NCBI GenBank assembly: GCA_946187935.1
Contig: CAMHSJ010000005.1
Location: 44,765-108,764 of the forward strand
Length of the DNA: 64,000 bases
Direction of reading: 5' to 3'
Source: an uncultured Clostridia bacterium
GTDB taxonomy: Bacteria > Bacillota > Clostridia > Saccharofermentanales > Saccharofermentanaceae
Shown here: in pieces, positions 41,930 through 50,160 of the stretch
Layout of the letters: the number at the start of each line of letters is the position of its first letter
How positions within the stretch are numbered: position 1 is the first letter of the stretch
Made by a program: the position numbers and the translations under genes
The notes under the pieces: model-generated
Told to the model about the DNA's origin: nothing
Seen by the model: the letters and a program-made list of their open reading frames with translations, nothing else
Databases searched by the model: none

Positions 41930-42925
41930 ATGACTGTATATTGGATAACGCTTGGAGCAGGCGCATTGCTCTCATTCTTACTTACATATCTGTTGATGGC
42001 AAAGCGTCCATTGGAGAATTCTCTTATAGGTCACGACCGCGGACGCAAGTTTGCTGAAGGGTCTGCCGTAAACATCGGAAAGCCTACAGGCGTCGGGGTC
42101 TACTTCATTACTGTATTTACGGTCATATCTCTTATCGGAGTGGATATCCACTTTGCCGATATAGGCTTGATACTTGCTCTTATGATCGTATTTCTGGCCA
42201 TGATATCAGGTCTTCTCGATGACAGGTCAAAGAATGCCTGGAACGAATACATCAAGGGCGCTCTGGATTTTGTTATAGCGCTTCTCGGAGCATTTGTATC
42301 AACACTCTTCTTCTTTGACGGTTTCGTCATTATCTCACTTACAGGCTGCCAGCTCGGAATGAGCAAGATCTTATTCTTTATCCTTGCGGTAATACTGATC
42401 ATCGTATCGATCAATGCGACCAATGCAACTGACGGCATCGACGGACTGTCAGGCACGCTTACGATCATTACTGTAACTGCTCTTACAATAGCCGCTTACT
42501 TTAACGGAACACTCCGTTATAACGGCCTTATGATCTCAGTATTCCTTATCGTTATCCTTCTTGCTTACCTTAAGTTCAACTTCTTCCCGAGCAAAGTCCT
42601 CATGGGTGATGCAGGCTCAAGAGCACTCGGCGTATTCATAGCTCTTTATGCCATCTATCTTAAGATCCCGTTTGCTTACCTTATAGTAGGTCTGCCCTTC
42701 CTTCTTGACGGAGGCATCTCAGTCCTCAAGATAACAGTCGGACGTCTCACAAAGAAGAAGATCATACTCTTCAAGAACATTACGACACCATTCCACGATG
42801 AGCTTAAGAAGAAAAGAGGCATGCCGGTTCCCAAGGTATATAAGACTCTTGTACTGATATCAGCTGCCCTGGACATGATCTACGCAGGCGCAGTTACGAT
42901 CATCCTGTTATTCTTCTCGCATTGA
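41930..42925 (+). CDS. MraY/WecA-like polyprenyl-phosphate phosphoglycosyltransferase (GT4-like), divergent
   Basis: GLLDDRSK, NATNATDGIDGLSGTL, KVLMGDAGSRALG; RBS aggagaag upstream of the ATG. Confidence 0.82.
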   Translation: MTVYWITLGAGALLSFLLTYLLMAKRPLENSLIGHDRGRKFAEGSAVNIGKPTGVGVYFITVFTVISLIGVDIHFADIGLILALMIVFLAMISGLLDDRSKNAWNEYIKGALDFVIALLGAFVSTLFFFDGFVIISLTGCQLGMSKILFFILAVILIIVSINATNATDGIDGLSGTLTIITVTALTIAAYFNGTLRYNGLMISVFLIVILLAYLKFNFFPSKVLMGDAGSRALGVFIALYAIYLKIPFAYLIVGLPFLLDGGISVLKITVGRLTKKKIILFKNITTPFHDELKKKRGMPVPKVYKTLVLISAALDMIYAGAVTIILLFFSH

Positions 42926-42948
42926 TCAACAACTACATAACCAAAAAC

Positions 42949-42980
42949 AGGACCACCTTACTGCACAGTAAGATGGTCCT
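42949..42980. terminator. Strong hairpin terminator between convergent genes
   Basis: AGGACCA(C)CTTAC-TGCACA-GTAAG(A)TGGTCCT; the minus-strand reading is followed by GTTTTTGG. Confidence 0.8.
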
Positions 42981-43008
42981 TATTAGTTGTCAGTAAATGT
43001 AACAGATA

Positions 43009-43959
43009 TCAAGTGCCTGATAACGCGTCATCGATCTCCTGCTCAACAGCTGCAACCTCGGCATTATGCTCTTCTACCATTGCTGCAGCCTGCCTTGCTC
43101 TGACGACGTACTGGGAAACGCCTGACATCATCGTATCGACGATGGCCTCCGCGATCTTATCGTTCATAGGGAGCTTGGAAGGATCGGAGATACCAAGAGC
43201 CTTAACGAAGTCTGAAAAAGAGGAAGCATCAGAATTAAGGCCAAAACCTACCACACAGACAATGTCAGAGCCGTTGATCTCAAGTGTTACCATAGCCTCA
43301 CCGGATAAAGCGCCGAGCATATCTTCTATTTCACCGTCTTCATCGGCCTCGTCTAAGAGATCCTGGAAATCATCGTTCTCAAGAATGAGCTTGGCAAGAT
43401 CTTCAATATTTAAGTGGAATCTTACATAACCTTCGCTGGTTGAAGAATAGTATTCCTTGCTTGTCATATCGTCCGTATCGACATCGACCATATCAAGTGA
43501 ATCAGAGACGAAATCCATGAAGTCTTCAGCCTTATCGTCGTCAGTCAATGTGATCTGAATTGCATAAAAGCCTTCGAGCTCAGCATCTTCAATATCGCCG
43601 GCCTCTTCGATATCATATAATGAGTCATAACCCGTAACCTTAGCAGCAACGGAAACAGAAACTATATCGTCTGTTTCTATGACATCGTCAAGATCTATCT
43701 GCTTGAATATATAGTCGAGATCCTGCTTATAGTCATCATCAAGATCATCCTCTTCGATGAACATGAAGATACCGTCCTCAATATCATCCTCTTCAATGGA
43801 GTAGATATCATCAAGATCCTTCTCATCGAGATCCAGTTTGCCGCAGGCACTCTCAAAATCCTCTGCCGTTACTTTTGATGTCTTCTTGAAGCATCCTGTA
43901 AAAGCGCCTGTGAGCATAGCCAAAGCCAATACGCATGCTGCGATCTTAGTCTTCTTCAT
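43009..43959 (-). CDS. Acidic lipoprotein, last gene of the kinase/VWA/PP2C cluster
   Basis: MKKTKIAACVLALAMLTGAFTGCFKK lipobox; Asp/Glu-rich body. Confidence 0.75.
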   Translation of the reverse strand: MKKTKIAACVLALAMLTGAFTGCFKKTSKVTAEDFESACGKLDLDEKDLDDIYSIEEDDIEDGIFMFIEEDDLDDDYKQDLDYIFKQIDLDDVIETDDIVSVSVAAKVTGYDSLYDIEEAGDIEDAELEGFYAIQITLTDDDKAEDFMDFVSDSLDMVDVDTDDMTSKEYYSSTSEGYVRFHLNIEDLAKLILENDDFQDLLDEADEDGEIEDMLGALSGEAMVTLEINGSDIVCVVGFGLNSDASSFSDFVKALGISDPSKLPMNDKIAEAIVDTMMSGVSQYVVRARQAAAMVEEHNAEVAAVEQEIDDALSGT

Positions 43960-43989
43960 AATTGTTTCCCCCTGAAAAATATTTTATTA

Positions 43990-44622
43990 TCAGTCTTCGT
44001 CATCTAAGAACTCAGAGAAGTCGCTAAACGTCTCTTCGTCAGTTGCGATATCGACAGACTGTGCTTCCTGGGCAGCAGCAGCCTGCTTGGCCTCTGCCTT
44101 GACTGCTTCTTCAGCCTGAGCCTTTGCTTCAGCCTCAAGCCTTGCACGCTCCCTGGCTTCGGCAAGGAGTCTCTGCTGGAGCTCCCTTCTCTCTTCCCTG
44201 GCGCGCAGCTTAGCTTCTTCCTCGTCCTTCTTGGCCTGCTCAGCAGCCATGTCTTCTTCCATCTTCTTGCGGTCTTCATCGCTCATCTTGGAAGCATTCT
44301 CTATCTTAAGCTTATTAAGAGATTCAGGTTCAGAAACAGCGCTGTTCAAGATAGCCTGCATCCTGGCCTTGCTCTCTGCCTTAGACTTGAGTTCTTCTGC
44401 TGAAACCTCTTCGCCCAACGCCTGAAGCTGAGCAAGTTCTTCTGCAATGGAAGCGTCAGCCGTTGACTTTACTTCCTCTTCAAACACATGCTTATTATGG
44501 GCTTTAAAATCATAATCACCTACTCCGCTCGCGCTGAAGTCGGATACAGCATCGTTTATCGCCTTCATATCCGGTATCTCTACACCGGGAAGTATCTCAT
44601 ATTTCTTCTTATCTCCAGCCAT
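43990..44622 (-). CDS. Charged coiled-coil protein of the kinase/VWA/PP2C cluster (start reassigned to MAGDKKK)
   Basis: Long E/K/A/R heptad-like region; starts 11 nt after the phosphatase stop codon region; C-terminus SDFSEFLDDED. Confidence 0.8.
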   Translation of the reverse strand: MAGDKKKYEILPGVEIPDMKAINDAVSDFSASGVGDYDFKAHNKHVFEEEVKSTADASIAEELAQLQALGEEVSAEELKSKAESKARMQAILNSAVSEPESLNKLKIENASKMSDEDRKKMEEDMAAEQAKKDEEEAKLRAREERRELQQRLLAEARERARLEAEAKAQAEEAVKAEAKQAAAAQEAQSVDIATDEETFSDFSEFLDDED

Positions 44623-44632
44623 TGTTCCTCCG

Positions 44633-45727
44633 TCAGCCCAATATATGAGCAAGCTGCAAAACTATCAATATTACTAGTATAACGGTAAGGGCTATGTTAA
44701 CAGCAACAAATACTTTGGCATTGCCCTTCTTCTTATCTTCAGCCGTGTTGTCGATCTCTTCGGTCTTTGTTTCAGCTTCAGGTCTAGTTTCTTCCTTAGG
44801 CTCGGGTTCTGCCTGAACCTGGGCAGTTTCAGCTGCTTCTTCAGCCTTGCCTGTTATTATCGAATGTGCTCTTACGAGTTCGGGCTTGATCGCAACAGAT
44901 AAGTCCTTGAACGACTCTTGTGACGAACCGAACTTGTCGGCCTCAGTATCAAGATCATCCGTATCAGGCGCTTTTGTTCCCTCGAAAAACATAACACCGA
45001 AACTGGCATCGTCACTGGCGTTGCTCGATCCGACGATATACTTCTCAATGGTCTCCAGGACTTCCTTCTCGCCTTCTTCCCTGCCCTTGGCAAATGTCTC
45101 GGCAAGCTTTACGACAACAGGCTTTACAAGACCCGTATCCTCGTTATAGACACTGTCCTGAACACCGTCTGTCATGAGGGCAATAGCATGGACATCGTCC
45201 GTGGTAGTCTTAAGGAGCCTCATGTAATTATCAGCATGTGCAGCCGTTACAAAGTACGTCTTGCCTGCCTTGTCGTTCTGGGGCATTGAGACAGGGCTTA
45301 CGCCTGAAGGAGAGATCCTTACGATAAGTCCGTCGCCTATGTGACCTATGAGCATCCTTCTGTCCTTAACGGCAACGAAAAGGAGCGTGCAGGACAATCT
45401 GTCTATCACATCAATGGACCTCTCCTGCATGATGTCTGCAAAAGCGATCCTTAGCTTAGCCATGAGGTATCCTCTTACGGCCGCTTCACGGTTCTCCTCA
45501 TAAAGAGCATCAAAATGTTCTATGAGAGTATCTGTAATGACATGTACTGCGCAGTCTGAACCGAATCTTGCATCGGTATACTGCTTTCCGCCGGCACCGT
45601 CAGCAATGCATACAACGGACACACCGTCCCTTGTCTGTGCAAAAGAAGCATCTTCGCACGGTGTATTGCGGCTTATGTGCTTCTTGCCGATAGTCGTAAC
45701 AGCGCCAACGGTAATACCCTTATACAT
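44633..45727 (-). CDS. PP2C/PPM-family protein phosphatase with C-terminal TM anchor
   Basis: NTPCEDASFAQ, VVCIADGAGGKQYTDARFGSDCAV, LIGHIGDGLIV, ALMTDGVQDSV; C-terminal FVAVNIALTVILVILIVLQLAHIL. Confidence 0.9.
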   Translation of the reverse strand: MYKGITVGAVTTIGKKHISRNTPCEDASFAQTRDGVSVVCIADGAGGKQYTDARFGSDCAVHVITDTLIEHFDALYEENREAAVRGYLMAKLRIAFADIMQERSIDVIDRLSCTLLFVAVKDRRMLIGHIGDGLIVRISPSGVSPVSMPQNDKAGKTYFVTAAHADNYMRLLKTTTDDVHAIALMTDGVQDSVYNEDTGLVKPVVVKLAETFAKGREEGEKEVLETIEKYIVGSSNASDDASFGVMFFEGTKAPDTDDLDTEADKFGSSQESFKDLSVAIKPELVRAHSIITGKAEEAAETAQVQAEPEPKEETRPEAETKTEEIDNTAEDKKKGNAKVFVAVNIALTVILVILIVLQLAHILG

Positions 45728-46461
45728 CAGTCATCCTCATCCATGAATTTCATAAAGTCATCAACATCTGAAGCCTCGCCCTCAGGCTCGGTATTGATGT
45801 TATAGAGTGCATCGTCGCTCATGCCTGAAGATACGATGGAAGAAGATGAAGATCCGAGGAATTCAAAGAGCTTGCCGAAGTCAGAAGAATTGACTGAGAT
45901 AGGCTCTTCTCTCTTGATCGATAATCTCTTCAGGATGTCAAAGTCAACACCTGATCCTACGCCGATATTGAATATAACGAGCTTATCCTCGCTCTCGAGC
46001 TTATTGCAGGCTTCGATGGCGAGTTCCATATTCTGCATTGCATTAGGACCCTGAGGGGCACCATCCGTAATTACTACGAGCCAAGGCTGATAGTACTTGA
46101 TGCCCATCTCCTTATAGCCTTCCTTACGCGCATTGAGAAGCTCTAATGCAGTAAGGATGCCTTCACCTATAGGTGTAAGCGTTGTGGAAGCTGTGATCTC
46201 CGGAATACCCTTCTCCTTGGAGATCTTACCGAAAGGCATTACGATCTCGACCTTGGATCCGAATGTGATGATCGCAATATCCGTAGATGATCTTGTATCG
46301 TCATTCGCCTTTATTGATGCGATGAAGTTGTTAAGGCCCATGTTAAGCTGCTTGATCGGGTTGCCCATCATGGAACCTGATGTATCAAGAGCAAAGCAGA
46401 TAGGCAATCTTCTCTTGGTGCTGCTGCCGAATTCAGAAGCGCTGAATGAACTGTCAGCCAT
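45727..46461 (-). CDS. VWA-domain (TerY-like) protein
   Basis: PICFALDTSGSMMGNPIKQLNMGLNNFI (MIDAS), IAIITFGSKVEIVMPF; C-terminus DDFMKFMDEDD. Confidence 0.9.
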   Translation of the reverse strand: MADSSFSASEFGSSTKRRLPICFALDTSGSMMGNPIKQLNMGLNNFIASIKANDDTRSSTDIAIITFGSKVEIVMPFGKISKEKGIPEITASTTLTPIGEGILTALELLNARKEGYKEMGIKYYQPWLVVITDGAPQGPNAMQNMELAIEACNKLESEDKLVIFNIGVGSGVDFDILKRLSIKREEPISVNSSDFGKLFEFLGSSSSSIVSSGMSDDALYNINTEPEGEASDVDDFMKFMDEDD

Positions 46462-46500
46462 AATTACCCTCCAGAGTTTTATCGATTAGTAAATATTATA

Positions 46501-48198
46501 TCAGAAGAAACCGAAGAATCTTCCCTTTTTATTGTTATCCGGTTCGTTCTTCGTCTCAGAAGGAGCAGGAGCCGGCGCCTGAGGTTCATCACTCTGGATC
46601 GGCTTGAACGGGCTCGGACCGGGAGCGTTCTGGGAGACAAACCTGCCTGTGGGAGCGTTAGCAAAGACACGCTTCTCGAACCTTCTCTTGACAGGCTCAG
46701 CCTCCTCTTCAGCCTTAGGCTCAGAGGGCTTTACGGTAAGGTCAGTCTCCTTCTGCTTAAGGTCTGTCTTAAGAGGGAATATCTTGTACGCTTCAGGATC
46801 TGTGTACTTACGGGTCCTAAGCTCATCTTTGTAGTTTAATACGGCATCGTACCACTGGATGGCTTCATAGCCCATGCCAAGCCTGAACGTGTTGTAGAGC
46901 ATGGTCTTGATCTGCTCAGGCAGATAACGCCAGATATTGTTATATCCGCCCAAAGGAATGTGCTCTTCATTGGAGCAGTCAAGAGTATACGGGAACTGCT
47001 TGTTTATTATCTCTTCCCTCAGAGTCTCTGCGCCGTTCCTTGTGGCAAAGGGATGAAGACCGCAGAACAGGATGGAGAATACGAGCATCGCTATCGAATA
47101 GTCTTCGTCCTTGAGCTCCCTTACGAAACCTGCGAAGTTCTTGCCCCAGAGCCTGGGATCCGTAAACTCCTCAGTTCCTACAGGACAAGGCAGGTTTCCG
47201 ACCTGCACGCTGTCCATGTCGATGAGGTAAACGCTCTTCGAGTTATAGATAAGGGCATTCTTGAGCTGAATATCTCCTGCGATTACATCGTGCATATGAA
47301 GATACAGATACTTCTCTATGAGGTTGATCAAAGTATCTACTACATCTTCCCTTGTCCAGTCAGGGAAATGCTCGACGACGGCATCAGGACCGTCGAAAAC
47401 AGTGCCGAGCGTTGTTCCCTTGCCAAGAGGCATTGTATATCCAACCGGAACATCCTTGAAGAACAAAAGATCACGCGGAATGCAGAAACCTGCACTCGTG
47501 ATGCCGAGCTGTGACAGTCTCTTAAGCTTAGCCCACCTTAGAGGCGTAATGACACCCTTGTGGTATATCTTCGCAACGAGCGTTCTGCTGTCAGTGGTAA
47601 ATACCATTCCTTCAGCGCCGCCGCTCATACGCTTGACGAGCTCAAAATTCTTGGTCTTGTCCTCATTTGTAACGATATCGGAGATACTTGCCATTACAGG
47701 AGAATCAAGATACTTGTTGTTCTCTGCGAGTTTGCTGAGCTGAGCCGGCGGATTTGCCTGATACATCTCTTCAAGTGAAGGATAGACTGTGCACTCGTTC
47801 TTATGTACGAGGGCGATCGCACCGCTGTAATCGGGCTTTAATTCATAAAGCCTCTTGGCAAATATCGACTTCTTGGTAGTAAGGATACAAGGAACCTCGA
47901 CTCCCTTGATGCTGTTCATGAAATCATTTGTTCCGCTGGCAGGAACAAGATGAAGTCTCTTGTCCGGAATGAGATAGGAACAAAGGACCTTCATGGAATT
48001 TGCCTTGGCGTTGCTCGAAGACTCCATCTGGTGAAGCACGCAGTAATGGAGCATCTTAAACGCCTTGCTCACATAGACTTCTGTATTATTCGCGGATAAT
48101 ATGTCCGTAAGCTCGCCAAATACAGGTGTCCCCGCATAGTCATTAAGGAACGAATAATCCAGGATCAATGACTTGTAATTCTTCAGTTCTCCTAACAT
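46501..48198 (-). CDS. Protein kinase-like protein with N-terminal PIN-like domain and Pro-rich C-terminus (TerY-P triad-type kinase)
   Basis: FELVKRMSGGAEGMVFTTDSRTLVAKIYHK; catalytic-loop-like HMHDVIAGDIQLKNALI; YLIDMDSVQVGNLPCPVGTEEFTDPRLWG; N-terminal LILDYSFLND...VYVSKAFKML...CILTTKKS. Confidence 0.82.
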   Translation of the reverse strand: MLGELKNYKSLILDYSFLNDYAGTPVFGELTDILSANNTEVYVSKAFKMLHYCVLHQMESSSNAKANSMKVLCSYLIPDKRLHLVPASGTNDFMNSIKGVEVPCILTTKKSIFAKRLYELKPDYSGAIALVHKNECTVYPSLEEMYQANPPAQLSKLAENNKYLDSPVMASISDIVTNEDKTKNFELVKRMSGGAEGMVFTTDSRTLVAKIYHKGVITPLRWAKLKRLSQLGITSAGFCIPRDLLFFKDVPVGYTMPLGKGTTLGTVFDGPDAVVEHFPDWTREDVVDTLINLIEKYLYLHMHDVIAGDIQLKNALIYNSKSVYLIDMDSVQVGNLPCPVGTEEFTDPRLWGKNFAGFVRELKDEDYSIAMLVFSILFCGLHPFATRNGAETLREEIINKQFPYTLDCSNEEHIPLGGYNNIWRYLPEQIKTMLYNTFRLGMGYEAIQWYDAVLNYKDELRTRKYTDPEAYKIFPLKTDLKQKETDLTVKPSEPKAEEEAEPVKRRFEKRVFANAPTGRFVSQNAPGPSPFKPIQSDEPQAPAPAPSETKNEPDNNKKGRFFGFF

Positions 48199-48297
48199 AA
48201 CCCCAACTCTATCAAACTAAACTTATTAATTTGATATTATAATACAAAACTCTGAATAATGTATAGATTGTGGCAATTTTGTAACTAAAGACAAAAT

Positions 48298-50160
48298 TTA
48301 ACCTATTCCCACGAGTTTCATAAGATATTTTGCATTAGATTCCCTGCTGATACCCTTTGACAGGATATAGTCAAAGACTATACCCGTATCTGTATACTGC
48401 TCTGAAAAATGGTAATAAACAATGTTCTTAAAGTCATCGACAGTCTTGTCTATCATAGCGTAATCATGTGTCGTCATTAGGCCTGTGACATAAGGAAGTG
48501 ACAGCTTATCGAGGACAGTCAGGGCTCCGCTCGTTCTGTCGTCAGAGTTAGTTCCCCTGAAGATCTCATCGATAAGGAAGAGCATGGCTTCATTATCCTT
48601 AGACTGCTCAATGATCTTCGAGATCCTTATGAGTTCAGCCTTAAATGTGCTCATGTTCTCTTCGAGGCTGTCAACGATCCTCATGGAAGACATTATCTTC
48701 ATCCTGCCCGTCATAAGAGACGCGCAGGGAACCTTAGCTCCGGTAAGTGCGAGCAAGGCGCACACGCCTACTGTCCTGATGAGCGTTGTCTTGCCCGACA
48801 TATTTGAACCCGTGATAAGCGCTATGTCAGAATCCAGCTCTATTGAGTTGGATACGGCTGTATCGTGAGAAAGCAGCGGATGACAGATATATTCACCCTT
48901 GAAGAAAGCATTGTCTGAAGGCTCATTTGATTCAACAAATTGAGGGAATGAAGCAGTTTCGGAAGCAAATCCGACCTGGGAAGCGCACATGAGTGCTTCT
49001 AACTCGCCCAGGCTTTCTGTCTGAGCCTTAAGGTCTTTGCCGTACTTTCCTGCCCAGTCTCCAAGAAGGTAAGACACATAGTAATCGAGCGGCAGTATGA
49101 GATTAAGGATAAAGCAGAATAACGGCTGCTCTCTTAATGCCGCAAAGCTTAATGCTCTGGTCAGGTTCTTAAGAGACTCTAAAGCATTCGCTGAGCTGTC
49201 TCCGCCGGATGCGAGTTTTTTTAGAAGAGGTGATGTGAAGCCTGCCTTTTCGAGAACGGCAAAGCAGCTGTACAAGACCTTAACCTGTCTCGGCATATCA
49301 GAAGCCGCCTTGAGGTATTCTCCATTGATCTTAAGGTTAACGGCCCAGCTTATAAGATCGACTGCAAGCATAAGTATGGCTGACAATTTTGCGAGCATAG
49401 GATCTGCGAAAAGTAATATGACCGGAATGATCCACAAGAGCATCTGAATGACAGCCCAGACCAAGCGGCCAACAGGAAGCTTCCTGCCATTTGATGCAAA
49501 GTTCAAAAGAGCCGAAGGCTCATTCTTAAGCCTGCCCAGCGAAGCAACAGTCTGATACTCAAGAAGAAACTCCTTCTTGCCTTCAAGTTCAGATACTGCT
49601 TCCTGACGGAGTTTAAGTTCAGTAAGATCTCTCAGATTGCTGCCCTCACCTTTAAGTTCCCTGGCAAAAGCCTTCCTGCCGAAGACAGTCTGAGCGACGT
49701 TATATAAAGAGAACAGTGACTTCTTCCCGAAAAGATCAAGATCGACACAATAACCATGATCAGGGTCAAAGAACTCTTCACCTGCAAAAAACGAAAGAGC
49801 GTCTTCGATCTCTTCCCTTCTCTTGAGCCCGGTATTGTTGATCTTGATGAGCGTGTCGAAATCGCCGTTGATCCTCGCGATGTAGGCGCTGTTTACGAGA
49901 AAGAGCTTTTCCAGATACTCCTGCCTGGTCCTTACCTTGTCGTGGATCAAGCAGATGATGATGAAAGCCAGAAAGATAAGGCCGCTTCCTATGAGCGTTA
50001 CGGTGTAGTTATTAACGACACCGTAGATCAGAGCTGAGGCTGCGGTAATAAACGCAAAAAAACGAAGGACGCTGAGTATCATGCTCTTGCGTCCGTTCTC
50101 ATTTATCTCCGAAGTTATCTTCTTCTCATTGCTTTCAAAAAACTCTGATCTGTTATCCAT
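48298..50160 (-). CDS. Membrane-anchored MutS-family ATPase (start reassigned to MDNRSEFF)
   Basis: Two N-terminal TM segments (MILSVLRFFAFITAASALIYG, TVTLIGSGLIFLAFIIICL); Walker A ALITGSNMSGKTTLIRTVG; Walker B MLFLIDEIFRGTNSDDR. Confidence 0.87.
   Translation of the reverse strand: MDNRSEFFESNEKKITSEINENGRKSMILSVLRFFAFITAASALIYGVVNNYTVTLIGSGLIFLAFIIICLIHDKVRTRQEYLEKLFLVNSAYIARINGDFDTLIKINNTGLKRREEIEDALSFFAGEEFFDPDHGYCVDLDLFGKKSLFSLYNVAQTVFGRKAFARELKGEGSNLRDLTELKLRQEAVSELEGKKEFLLEYQTVASLGRLKNEPSALLNFASNGRKLPVGRLVWAVIQMLLWIIPVILLFADPMLAKLSAILMLAVDLISWAVNLKINGEYLKAASDMPRQVKVLYSCFAVLEKAGFTSPLLKKLASGGDSSANALESLKNLTRALSFAALREQPLFCFILNLILPLDYYVSYLLGDWAGKYGKDLKAQTESLGELEALMCASQVGFASETASFPQFVESNEPSDNAFFKGEYICHPLLSHDTAVSNSIELDSDIALITGSNMSGKTTLIRTVGVCALLALTGAKVPCASLMTGRMKIMSSMRIVDSLEENMSTFKAELIRISKIIEQSKDNEAMLFLIDEIFRGTNSDDRTSGALTVLDKLSLPYVTGLMTTHDYAMIDKTVDDFKNIVYYHFSEQYTDTGIVFDYILSKGISRESNAKYLMKLVGIG

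Noticed and set aside
46960-47514. 184-aa plus-strand ORF
   Set aside because: Antisense to the kinase gene; no independent evidence.
43009-48198. Kinase/VWA/PP2C cassette as a classical tellurite-resistance operon
   Set aside because: No TerC, TerD/TerZ or TerB-like gene is present in the window, so only the signalling triad is supported.
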